A stretch of 64,000 bases of DNA, from assembly GCA_037954235.1 (NCBI GenBank), contig JBBMOA010000004.1, forward strand, positions 8,536,099-8,600,098. Reading direction: 5' to 3'. Both the position numbers and the translations under genes were made by a program. Source of the stretch: Aulostomus chinensis (taxonomy: Eukaryota > Chordata > Actinopteri > Syngnathiformes > Aulostomidae). Below the pieces are notes generated by a model that was given only the letters and a program-made list of their open reading frames with translations, was not told the origin of the DNA and searched no databases. Of this stretch, positions 52,484-63,800 are shown piece after piece (within the stretch, counting starts at the first letter, position 1; each line of letters opens with the position of its first letter).

Positions 52484-55400
52484 CTGGTGGTTGTCATCTG
52501 GTGGTTGTCGTCTTGTAGTAGTCTGGTGGTTGTCATCTGGTGGTAGTCTGGTTGTCGTCTGGTGGTAGTCTGATGGTTGTCGTCTGGTAGTAGTCTGGTG
52601 GTTGTCGTCTGGTGGTAGTCTGCTGGTTGTCGTCTGGTGGTTGTCATCTGGTGGTTTTCATCTGGTGGTTGTCGTCTTGTAGTAGTCTGGTGGTTGTCGT
52701 CTTGTAGTAGTCTGGTGGTTGTCATATGGTGGTTGTCGTCTTGTAGTAGTCTTGTGGTTGTCATCTGGTGGTTGTGGTCTTGTAGTAGTCTGATGGTTGT
52801 CATCTGATGGTTGTCGTCTTGTAGTAGTCTGGTGGTTGCCGTCTGGTAGTAGTCTGGTGGTAATCTGGTGGTTGTCGTCTGGTAGTAGTCTGGTGGTTGT
52901 CGTCTGGTAGTAGTCTGGTGGTTGTCTGATGGTTGTCGTCTGGTAGTAGTCTGCTTGTTATCGTCTGGTAGTAGTCTGGTGGTAGTCTGGTGGTTGTTGT
53001 CTGGTAGTAGTCTGGTGGTTGTCGTCTGGTAGTAGTCTGATGGTTGTCATCTGGTGGTTGTCGTCTGGTAGTAGTCTGGTGGTTGTCGTCTGGTAGTAGT
53101 CTGGTGGTTGTCGTCTGGTAGTAGTCTGGTTGTAGTCTGGTTGTAGTCTGGTGGTTGTCGTCTGGTTGTAGTCTAATGGTTGTCGTCTGGTAGTAGTCTG
53201 GTGGTTGTCGTCTGGTAGTAGTCTGGTTGTAGTCTGATGGTTGTCGTCTGGTAGTAGTCTGCTAGTTATCGTCTGGTAGTAGTCGGGTAGTAGTCTGGTG
53301 GTTGTCATCTGGTGGTTGTCGTCTTGTAGTAGTCTGGTGGTTGTCATCTGGTGGTTGTCGTCTGGTAGTAGTCTGGAGGTTGTCGTCTGGTAGTAGTCTG
53401 GTGGTAGTCTGCTGGTGGTAGTCTGGTTGTAGTCTGCTGGTTGTCGTCTGGTAGTAGTCTGCTGGTTATCATCTGGTAGTAGTCTGCTGGTAGTCTGATG
53501 GTTGTCGTCTGGTAGTAGTCTGCTGGTGGTAGTCTGGTTGTAGTCTGGTGGTTGTCGTCTGCTGGTAGTCTGCTGGTTGTCATCTGGTAGTGGTCTGGTG
53601 GTAGTCTGCTGGTTGTCGTCTGGTTGTAGTCTGCTGGTGGTAGTCTAGTTGTCGTCTGGTAGTAGTCTGCTTGTTGTCGTCTGGTAGTAGTCTGGTGGTT
53701 GTCGTCTGGTAGTAGTCTGCTGGTGGTAGTCTGGTTGTCGTCTGGTAGTAGTCTGGTGCTTGTAGTCTGGTGGTAGTCTGGTTGTCGTCTGGTAGTAGTC
53801 TGGTGGTTGTCGTCTTGCAGTAGTCTGCTTGTTTTATTCTGCTGGTGGTCGTCTGCTGGTTGTCATCTGGTAATAGTCTGGTGGTAGTCTGCTGGTTGTC
53901 GTCTGGTGTTAGTCTGCTGGTTGTCGTCTGGTTGTAGTCTGCTGGTTGTCGTCTGGTTGTAGTCTGCTGGTTGTAGTCTGCTGGTTGTCGTCTGGTTGTA
54001 GTCTGCTGGTGGTAGTCTGGTTGTCGTCTGGTAGTAGTCTGGTGGTTGTCGTCTGGTAGTACTCTGGCGGTTGTAGTCTGGTAGTAGTCTGCTGGTGGTC
54101 GTCTGCTGGTTGTCATCTGGTAATCGTCTGGTGGTAGTGTGCTGGTTGTCGTCTGGTTGTCGTCTGGTAGTAGTCTGGTGGTTGTTGTCTGGTGGTAGTC
54201 TGCTGGTTTTCGTCTGGTGGTAGTCTGCTGGTTGTCGTCTGGCGGTAGCCTGATGGTTGTCGTCTCGTTGTAGTCTGCTGGTGGTAGTCTGGTGGTAGTC
54301 GTCTGGTAGTTGTCTGGTGGTTGTCGTCTGGTAGTAGTCTGGTGGTAGTCTGGTGGTAGTCTGGTGGTTTTCGTCTGGTGGTAGTCTGCTGGTTGTCGTC
54401 TGGTGGTAGTCTGCTGGTTGTCGTCTGGTAGTAGTCTGCTGGTTGTCGTCTGGTAGTAGTCTGCTGGTTGTCGTCTGGTAGTAGTCTGCTGGTGGTAGTC
54501 TGGTGGTTGTCATCTGGTAGTAGTCTGCTGGTGGTAGTCTGGTTGTAGCCTGGTAGTAGTCTGCTGGTTGTCGTCTGGTAGTAGTCTGGTGGTTGTCGTC
54601 TGGTAGTAGTCTGGTGGTAGTCTGCTGGTGGTAGTCTGGTTGTAGTCTGCTGGTTGTCGTCTGGTAGTAGTCTGGTGGTTGTCGTCTGGTAGTAGTCTGG
54701 TGGTAGTCTGCTGGTGGTAGTCTGGTTGTAGTCTGCTGGTTGTCGTCTGGTAGTAGTCTGCTGGTTATCATCTGGTAGTAGTCTGCTGGTAGTCTGATGG
54801 TTGTCGTCTGGTAGTAGTCTGCTGGTGGTAGTCTGGTTGTAGTCTGGTGGTTGTCGTCTGCTGGTAGTCTGCTGGTTGTCGTCTGGTAGTGGTCTGGTGG
54901 TAGTCTGCTGGTTGTCGTCTGGTTGTAGTCTGCTGGTGGTAGTCTAGTTGTCGTCTGGTAGTAGTCTGCTTGTTGTCGTCTGGTAGTAGTCTGGTGGTTG
55001 TCGTCTGGTAGTAGTCTGCTGGTGGTAGTCTGGTTGTCGTCTGGTAGTAGTCTGGTGCTTGTAGTCTGGTGGTAGTCTGGTTGTCGTCTGGTAGTAGTCT
55101 GGTGGTTGTCGTCTTGCAGTAGTCTGCTTGTTTTATTCTGCTGGTGGTCGTCTGCTGGTTGTCATCTGGTAATAGTCTGGTGGTAGTCTGCTGGTTGTCG
55201 TCTGGTGTTAGTCTGCTGGTTGTCGTCTGGTTGTAGTCTGCTGGTTGTCGTCTGGTTGTAGTCTGCTGGTTGTAGTCTGCTGGTTGTCGTCTGGTTGTAG
55301 TCTGCTGGTGGTAGTCTGGTTGTCGTCTGGTAGTAGTCTGGTGGTTGTCGTCTGGTAGTACTCTGGCGGTTGTAGTCTGGTAGTAGTCTGCTGGTGGTCG

Positions 55401-57020
55401 TCTGCTGGTTGTCATCTGGTAATCGTCTGGTGGTAGTGTGCTGGTTGTCGTCTGGTTGTCGTCTGGTAGTAGTCTGGTGGTTGTTGTCTGGTGGTAGTCT
55501 GCTGGTTTTCGTCTGGTGGTAGTCTGCTGGTTGTCGTCTGGCGGTAGCCTGATGGTTGTCGTCTCGTTGTAGTCTGCTGGTGGTAGTCTGGTGGTAGTCG
55601 TCTGGTAGTTGTCTGGTGGTTGTCGTCTGGTAGTAGTCTGGTGGTAGTCTGGTGGTTTTCGTCTGGTGGTAGTCTGCTGGTTGTCGTCTGGTGGTAGTCT
55701 GCTGGTTGTCGTCTGGTAGTAGTCTGCTGGTTGTCGTCTGGTAGTAGTCTGGTGCTTGTAGTCTGGTGGTAGTCTGGTTGTCGTCTGGTAGTAGTCTGGT
55801 GGTTGTCGTCTTGCAGTAGTCTGCTTGTTTTATTCTGCTGGTGGTCGTCTGCTGGTTGTCATCTGGTAATAGTCTGGTGGTAGTCTGCTGGTTGTCGTCT
55901 GGTGTTAGTCTGCTGGTTGTCGTCTGGTTGTAGTCTGCTGGTTGTCGTCTGGTTGTAGTCTGCTGGTTGTAGTCTGCTGGTTGTCGTCTGGTTGTAGTCT
56001 GCTGGTGGTAGTCTGGTTGTCGTCTGGTAGTAGTCTGGTGGTTGTCGTCTGGTAGTAGTCTGCTGGTGGTAGTCTGGTGGTTGTCATCTGGTAGTAGTCT
56101 GCTGGTGGTAGTCTGGTTGTAGCGTGGTAGTAGTCTGCTGGTTGTCGTCTGGTAGTAGTCTGGTGGTAATCTGATGGTTTTCGTCTCGTTGTAGTCTGCT
56201 GGTGGTAGTCTGGGTTAGTCTGCTGGTGGTAGTCTGGTTGTCGTCTGGTAGTAGTCTGGTGGTTGTCGTCTGGTAGTAGTCTGCTGGTGGTAGTCTGGTT
56301 GTCGTCTGGTGGTTGTCGTCTGGTAGTGGTCTGGTGGTAGTCTGCTGGTTGTCGTCTGGTTGTAGTCTGCTGGTGGTAGTCTAGTTGTCGTCTGGTAGTA
56401 GTCTGCTTGTTGTCATCTGGTGGTTGTTGTCTGGTAGTAGTCTGGTGGTTGTCGTCCGGTAGTATTCTGCTGGTGGTAGTCTGGTTGTCGTCTGGTAGTA
56501 GTCTGCTGGTGGTAGTCTGGTGGTTGTCTGCTGGTAGTCTGGTAGTAGTCTGGTGGTAGTCTGATGGTTGTTGTCTCGTTGTAGTCTGCTGGTGGTAGTA
56601 GTCTGGTTGTTGTCTGGTGGTTGTCGTCTGGTAGTCGTCTGGTGGTTGTCGTCTGGTAGTAGTCTGGTGGTAGTCTGGTGGTTGTCGTCTGGTGGTAGTC
56701 TGGTAGTAGTCTGGTGGTTGTCGTCTGGTGGTAGTCTGGTGGTTGTCGTCTGGTTGTAGTCTGCTGGTTGTCGTCTGGTTGTAGTCTGCTGGTGGTAGTC
56801 TGGTTGTCGTCTGGTGGTTGTCGTCTGGTAGTGGTCTGGTTGTAGTCTGCTGGTTGTCGTCTGGTTGTAGTCTGCTGGTGGTATTCTGGTTGTCGTCTGG
56901 TAGTAGTCTGGTGGTGGTTGTCTGCTGGTTTTCATCTGGTAATAGTCTGGTGGTAGTCTGCTGGTTGTCGTCTGGTAGTAGTCTGCTGGTGGTAGTCTGG
57001 TTGTAGTCTGTTGGTTGTCG
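52484..57020 (+). repeat. Large degenerate GTCTGGTGGTTGTC array, left block
   Basis: About 4.5 kb of 9-24-bp units built from GTCTGGTAGTA, GTCTGGTGGTT, GTCGTCTG and GTCTGCTGG. A segment of at least 900 bp at about 53400-54348 recurs at about 54700-55647 with a 1299-bp offset and very few differences, and part of it appears a third time near 55745-56040. The TTTRLLPDDNHQ-type ORFs on the minus strand (up to 302 codons) are repeat artefacts. Confidence 0.95.
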
Positions 57021-57102
57021 TCAGTGAGGCCATTGACCCCGTTGTAACGAGGAGGGAGGAAGGGAAGTGCTCCACTTTAAGGACTCCCAATTAGCCGAGC
57101 AG
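57021..57102 (+). repeat. Direct repeat unit B (copy of 52134-52218) inside the array
   Basis: Non-repetitive 82-bp segment embedded in the tandem array and nearly identical to the array's left flanking sequence at 52134-52218. Confidence 0.9.
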
Positions 57103-57680
57103 GTAGTAGTCTGGTAGTAGTCTGGTGGTAGTCATCTGGTGGTTGTCGTCTTGTAGTAGTCTGGTGGTTGTCATCTGGTGGTTGTCGTCTGGTAGTAGTC
57201 TGGTGGTTGTCATCTGGAAGTAGTCTGGTGGTTGTCGTCTGGTAGTAGTCTGGTGGTTGTCATCTGGTAGTAGTCTGGTTGTAGTCTGGTAGTAGTCTGC
57301 TGGTTATCGTCTGGTAGTAGTCTGCTGGTTATCGTCTGGTAGTAGTCTGCTGGTAGTCTGATGGTTGTCGTCTGGTAGTAGTCTGCTGGTGGTAGTCTGG
57401 TGGTTGACGTCTGCTGGTAGTCTGGTAGTAGTCTGGTGGTAGTCTGATGGTTGTTGTCTCGTTGTAGTCTGCTGGTGGTAGTCATCTGGTGGTAGTCGTC
57501 TGGTAGTCGTCTGGTGGTTGTCGTCTGGTGGTTGTCTGGTTGTTGTCGTCTGGTGGTAGTCTGGTGGTTGTCGTCTGGTGGTAGTCTGGTAGTAGTCTGG
57601 TTGTCGTCTGGTAGTCGTCTGCTGGTGGTAGTCTGGTGGTTGTTGTCTGGTAGTAGTCTGGTGATAGTCTGGTTGTCGCT
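57103..57680 (+). repeat. GTCTGGTGGTTGTC array, right block
   Basis: Same unit types as the left block, continuing after the embedded flank copy to about 57680, where single-copy sequence resumes. Confidence 0.95.
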
Positions 57681-58124
57681 TGGTGGGCTGCCGACATGGG
57701 GGCTGCTCGTGCGATTCCCTGTGTTGCCTTCACAGAGGGGGGGGAGAGACTGATGCTCCCAGAGGCTCTGTCCTCCTGGTCAAACTCTTTTCCTTCAGGT
57801 GAAAAGATTTAGCTGATGACTGACCATGTAACAAAGGCATGTGGTGGTCCACAGTGGGGTGGAGCTACGCCCTGGACCGCATCACAGGTCAACTGGTGAT
57901 GTTTTCTTGGGGGAGACAAAAACTATCCAAACAAATTTGTTGTAACTTTTCTCTAATAGGTCAGAACATGTATGCACCTACAATCATCAATAAACAATAT
58001 TCTCTTTGGTTGTCAACAGGATCCTGTCTGGCTCTGGATGTTGTTTCCTGTGTTATTTTGAAGGTTGCACCTTCCAGTCTTGGTGCCATTAGGAGTAAAC
58101 TTAAGTGCATCTGGACCAGTGAGC
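57681..58124. other. Single-copy spacer, nothing recognised
   Basis: Spacer between the array and SINE copy 2. No coding similarity or repeat recognised. Confidence 0.4.
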
Positions 58125-58460
58125 GGGCAGCCTGGTGGAGCAGTGGTCCTCCCTGTGGCCCCCCATCAAGAAGGTTGTGGGTGGAGCCCCGGCTGCAGCA
58201 CGGGGTCTTTCTGGGTGAGTCTCCATGTTCTCCCTGTTCCTGCTGGGTTCTCTCTGGTACTCCAGCTTCCTCCACAGTCCAAAGACATCAAGAGGGACCA
58301 GGTTAATCCAGACTCTAAATTGACCGTAGGCGTGGCTGGGAGAGCCAATGGTTGTCTGTCTCTATGTGTTGGCCCTGCCATGGACTGGTGACCTGTCCAG
58401 GGGGAAGGCTGCTGGGATAGGCTCCACCCCCACTACCCTGAACAGGAGAAGAGGAGGAAG
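58125..58460 (+). mobile_element. Fish SINE-type repeat, copy 2
   Basis: Same layout and orientation as the copy at 48981-49320, starting near GGGCAGCCTGGTGGAGCAGT and ending with GGATGG simple sequence to about 58512. The high identity of the two copies suggests recent amplification or local duplication. Confidence 0.8.
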
Positions 58461-58680
58461 ATGGAGGGAGGGATGATGGATGGGTGGATGAGTGGCTGGA
58501 TGGATGGATGGACCAGTTAGTCCTTCAGGGCTGTTTACCATCTAAAGACATTGGTAATGATGATGGTTGCTCTTTGGTGACGACGTCCTACAGCTGAGGT
58601 TAGCCTGATTGTGTCACGCTAACGTGCACTAAAATAGTGAATTTTTACAACTTACAAAAAGGGTGATGAAAACAGAACAT

Positions 58681-58697
58681 CTCTCTCTCTCTCTCTT

Positions 58698-58746
<49 letters not shown>
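58681..58746 (+). repeat. (CT)n(CA)n microsatellite
   Basis: CT dinucleotide run with one TTTCG interruption followed by a CA run. Confidence 0.95.
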
Positions 58747-58747
<1 letters not shown>

Positions 58748-59607
58748 TCACTGGCTGTGACAATGAACCAGCTCCAGGATTTGCTCCACATCTCCAGTCT
58801 GGGTTGCTCTGGTGGCAGTTTGTTTAGTCTGCTGATCAAAAACATCTAAAGCTTCATCTGGAATAACTGGAAATTTGAAATGAATTTGAATAAATAATAA
58901 ATATAGCAACATCGGATCAATCCCTATTAATTTCTTGAAACTAATTCCACAAATAGCGCACACTTCCATGCTAAGCCACACATTTTAGGTTTTGGTGTAA
59001 CCCCGCCCCCTCTGAGTACAGATACAGATCCAGACAATTATGCTGGCTGCAGGATACAAATAAAGATAATGGTGTACCTGCTCATCTGTTTTAATATGCT
59101 AATTGATCTTGAAGATGCTGAAACTCATAAACATACTTTAAATATGGAGAAGGCAGGAACTGGTGTGTGACCCTGATGGTGTTGCTGTATTTCAGTGTGA
59201 GAAAACCAAGGAGTTGTTGTCTGTACTGATTCATAGAAGAAAGAGAAGAAGAGAAAGAAGAGGGGAAGTCAAACAGACTAAGGTGGAGGTGTGTGTCCAC
59301 GGAGGACGACTCTGAGTCATTGTTATCACATGTTTATTTGTTCATTTTCATGTGTTATAGTGACGAGGTGGACCACCAACAGAGTAGAGGAAGGATATGT
59401 CCTCCTGACCCACCACAGGTATCTTCTCCAGCACCGCCTCTCCCAAACACTTCTGCTATTATTCACAGTAAAGCTCCCCTCAGGAGGAGGGTTACTATTA
59501 AGGGTGTAAAATCAGTCTCTGTGGTATTTCTCCATGATCGGACCAGTTTAGGACACAAAGTTCAAATTGTACCACGAAGAACCACATTTTGGTGGAATTG
59601 GCAGATG

Positions 59608-59647
<40 letters not shown>

Positions 59648-59820
59648 CGCGTGCGCGCGTGTGCATGCATGTCAGGGCATGATGCAGTTCCAACTGCTCC
59701 TTTAATAAAAGCACCTAATCTACTTTTCTCTGAATCTGTGACATCACGGTGATCTGATGGAGTGGCGTCATTCATCCAGCCGTGTTCTACACCCGCTCTA
59801 CTAGCAAGGAGGTTCAAACC
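58747..59820. other. Single-copy intergenic, no gene recognised
   Basis: A plus-strand frame from 59293 to 59600 (containing PPDPPQVSSPAPPLPN and LRRRVTIKGVKSVSVV) follows a fair acceptor at 59360, but its similarity is unknown and it runs into a GT tract at 59615-59642. Confidence 0.3.
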
Positions 59821-59935
59821 AGACAGACAGACAGACAGATTACTTTATTAATCCAGTCACAGCACTGTTACCATAAAGGTAAAAAGAATAGACATAAATA
59901 GAACTGTATAGAAAAATAGAAAGAAAAGAAAACAA
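59821..59935 (-). mobile_element. LINE/SINE 3' tail fragment
   Basis: GACA repeat (59820-59839) followed by TTACTTTATTAATCCAGTCA. In reverse this is the AATAAAGTAA plus tetranucleotide ending common to fish non-LTR elements. Only the tail is present. Confidence 0.5.
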
Positions 59936-59939
59936 AGAA

Positions 59940-59957
59940 TATATATATATATGTATA

Positions 59958-59990
<33 letters not shown>

Positions 59991-60167
59991 GTATATATGT
60001 GTGTGTATATGTGTGTGTGTATATATATGTATATGTGTGTATATGTATGTGTATATGTGTATATATATGTATATGTGTATATGTATATATGTATATGTGT
60101 ATATGTATATATATATGTATATGTGTGTATGTGTGTGTATATATATGTATGTATATGTGTGTATATG

Positions 60168-60214
<47 letters not shown>

Positions 60215-60245
60215 TTATATTTATATTTATATATGTGTGTGTATA
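59940..60245 (+). repeat. AT/GT-rich (TATATGTG)n microsatellite
   Basis: Irregular TATATATGTGTGTATATGTAT sequence over about 300 bp. Confidence 0.95.
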
Positions 60246-60273
60246 TTATGGCATGCCGTTCAGGAAATTAATC

Positions 60274-60665
60274 TTTGAATATATTGAGTGAACCTCTGAA
60301 TATATTGAATGAAACTCTGAATATATTGAATGAAACTTTGAATATATTGAATGAAACTTTGAATATATTGAATGAAACTTTGAATATATGGAATGAAACT
60401 TTGAATATATGGAATGAAACTTTGAACATATGGAATGAAACTTTGAATATATGGAATGAAACTTTGAATATATGGAATGAAACTTTGAATATATGGAATG
60501 AAACTTTGAATATATTGAATGAAACTTTGAATATATGGAATGAAACTTTGAATATATGGAATGAAACTTTGAACATATGGAATGAAACTTTGAATATATG
60601 GAATGAAACTTTGAATATATGGAATGAAACTTTGAATATATTGAATGAAACTTTGAATATACATA
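60274..60665 (+). repeat. 21-bp minisatellite (TTTGAATATATGGAATGAAAC)
   Basis: About 19 tandem units of TTTGAATATATGGAATGAAA plus C, with TATTGAATG and CATATGG variants. The 21-bp unit keeps every frame open, giving heptapeptide ORFs on both strands that are not genes. Confidence 0.95.
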
Positions 60666-60830
60666 TATATATAAAATCAATCCTGAATATATGGAGTGAA
60701 ACTTTGAATATATATATGAAACTCGACTGACGTCAGACTTCACAGCAGCGCCTGCGGACGGCCATGTTTTTCCTTCATAAAAAAGCGGAACTATTAACGG
60801 AACACTCTGCTGTGTGTAGAGGTCCGTATT
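60666..60830. other. Junction between the 21-bp and 67-bp arrays
   Basis: Ends of the 21-bp repeat, then 100 bp of single-copy sequence (about 60725-60820, containing GCGCCTGCGGACGGCCATGT) before the satellite begins. Confidence 0.5.
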
Positions 60831-63800
60831 TAGATCTGTATGGTTCGCTCGATATAGTTTTCAGGTGGTTCAATGAAGGTAAAACAGTGATCGTATTTAG
60901 ATCTGGATGGTTCGCTGGATATAGTTTTCAGGTGGTTCAATGAAGGTAAAACAATGATCGTATTTAGATCTGTATGGTTCGCTTGATATAGTTTTCAGGT
61001 GGTTCAATGAAGGTAAAACAATGATCGTATTTAGATCTGTATGGTTCGCTCGATATAGTTTTCAGGTGGTTCAATGAAGGTAAAACAGTGATCGTATTTA
61101 GATCTGGATGGTTCGCTGGATATAGTTTTCAGGTGGTTCAATGAAGGTAAAACAATGATCGTATTTAGATCTGTATGGTTCGCTCGATATAGTTTTCAGG
61201 TGGTTCAATGAAGGTAAAACAGTGATCTATTTAGATCTGTATGGTTCGCTTGATATAGTTTTCAGGTGGTTCAATGAAGGTAAAACAGTGATCGTATTTA
61301 GATCTGTATGGTTCGCTCGATATAGTTTTCAGGTGGTTCAATGAAGGTAAAACAGTGATCGTATTTAGATCTGTATGGTTCGCTCGATATAGTTTTCAGG
61401 TGGTTCAATGAAGGTAAAACAGTGATCGTATTTAGATCTGTATGGTTCGCTGGATATAGTTTTCAGGTGGTTCAATGAAGGTAAAACAGTGATCGTATTT
61501 AGATCTGTATGGTTCGCTTGATATAGTTTTCAGGTGGTTCAATGAAGGTAAAACAGTGATCGTATTTAGATCTGGATGGTTCGCTTGATATAGTTTTCAG
61601 GTGGTTCAATGAAGGTAAAACAGTGATCGTATTTAGATCTGGATGGTTCGCTGGATATAGTTTTCAGGTGGTTCAATGAAGGTAAAACAATGATCTATTT
61701 AGATCTGTATGGTTCGCTGGATATAGTTTTCAGGTGGTTCAATGAAGGTAAAACAGTGATCGTATTTAGATCTGTATGGTTCGCTCGATATAGTTTTCAG
61801 GTGGTTCAATGAAGGTAAAACAGTGATCGTATTTAGATCTGTATGGTTCGCTTGATATAGTTTTCAGGTGGTTCAATGAAGGTAAAACAGTGATCGTATT
61901 TAGATCTGGATGGTTCGCTGGATATAATTTTCAGGTGGTTCAATGAAGGTAAAACAGTGATCGTATTTAGATCTGTATGGTTCGCTGGATATAGTTTTCA
62001 GGTGGTTCAATGAAGGTAAAACAGTGATCGTATTTAGATCTGTATGGTTGGCATGATATAGTTTTCAGGTGGTTCAATGAAGGTAAAACAGTGATCTATT
62101 TAGATCTGTATGGTTCGCTGGATATAGTTTTCAGGTGGTTCAATGAAGGTAAAACAGTGATCGTATTTAGATCTGTATGGTTTGCTGGATATAGTTTTCA
62201 GTTGGTTCAATGAAGGTAAAACAGTGATCGTATTTAGATCTGTATGGTTCGCTGGATATAGTTTTCAGGTGGTTCAATGAAGGTAAAACAGTGATCTATT
62301 TAGATCTGTATGGTTCGCTGGATATAGTTTTCAGGTGGTTCAATGAAGGTAAAACAGTGATCTATTTAGATCTGTATGGTTCGCTTGATATAGTTTTCAG
62401 GTGGTTCAATGAAGGTAAAACAGTGATCGTATTTAGATCTGTATGGTTCGCTTGATATAGTTTTCAGGTGGTTCAATGAAGGTAAAACAGTGATCTATTT
62501 AGATCTGTATGGTTCGCTTGATATAGTTTTCAGGTGGTTCAATGAAGGTAAAACAGTGATCGTATTTAGATCTGTATGGTTCGCTCGATATAGTTTTCAG
62601 GTGGTTCAATGAAGGTAAAACAGTGATCGTATTTAGATCTGTATGGTTCGCTTGATATAGTTTTCAGGTGGTTCAATGAAGGTAAAACAGTGATCGTATT
62701 TAGATCTGTATGGTTCGCTGGATATAGTTTTCAGGTGGTTCAATGAAGGTAAAACAGTGATCTATTTAGATCTGTATGGTTCGCTGGATATAGTTTTCAG
62801 GTGGTTCAATGAAGGTAAAACAGTGATCTATTTAGATCTGTATGGTTCGCTTGATATAGTTTTCAGGTGGTTCAATGAAGGTAAAACAATGATCGTATTT
62901 AGATCTGTATGGTTCGCTGGATATAGTTTTCAGGTGGTTCAATGAAGGTAAAACAGTGATCGTATTTAGATCTGTATGGTTCGCTTGATATAGTTTTCAG
63001 GTGGTTCAATGAAGGTAAAACAGTGATCGTATTTAGATCTGTATGGTTGGCTGGATATAGTTTTCAGGTGGTTCAATGAAGGTAAAACAGTGATCGTATT
63101 TAGATCTGTATGGTTGGCATGATATAGTTTTCAGGTGGTTCAATGAAGGTAAAACAGTGATCTATTTAGATCTGGATGGTTCGCTGGATATAGTTTTCAG
63201 GTGGTTCAATGAAGGTAAAACAATGATCGTATTTAGATCTGTATGGTTCGCTGGATATAGTTTTCAGGTGGTTCAATGAAGGTAAAACAATGATCGTATT
63301 TAGATCTGTATGGTTCGCTTGATATAGTTTTCAGGTGGTTCAATGAAGGTAAAACAATGATCGTATTTAGATCTGTATGGTTCGCTGGATATAGTTTTCA
63401 GGTGGTTCAATGAAGGTAAAACAGTGATCGTATTTAGATCTGTATGGTTCGCTTGATATAGTTTTCAGGTGGTTCAATGAAGGTAAAACAGTGATCGTAT
63501 TTAGATCTGTATGGTTCGCTTGATATAGTTTTCAGGTGGTTCAATGAAGGTAAAACAGTGATCGTATTTAGATCTGTATGGTTCGCTTGATATAGTTTTC
63601 AGGTGGTTCAATGAAGGTAAAACAGTGATCGTATTTAGATCTGTATGGTTCGCTGGATATAGTTTTCAGGTGGTTCAATGAAGGTAAAACAATGATCGTA
63701 TTTAGATCTGTATGGTTCGCTGGATATAGTTTTCAGGTGGTTCAATGAAGGTAAAACAATGATCGTATTTAGATCTGTATGGTTCGCTTGATATAGTTTT

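Noticed and set aside
52456..57753. Minus-strand ORFs of up to 302 codons rich in TTTRLLPDDNHQ
   Set aside because: Array translation; unit lengths are often multiples of three, which keeps frames open. No start context or unique domain.
60246..60743. Heptapeptide-repeat ORFs (LNIWNET, FHSIYSK)
   Set aside because: A 21-bp tandem unit keeps all frames open on both strands. No unique sequence.
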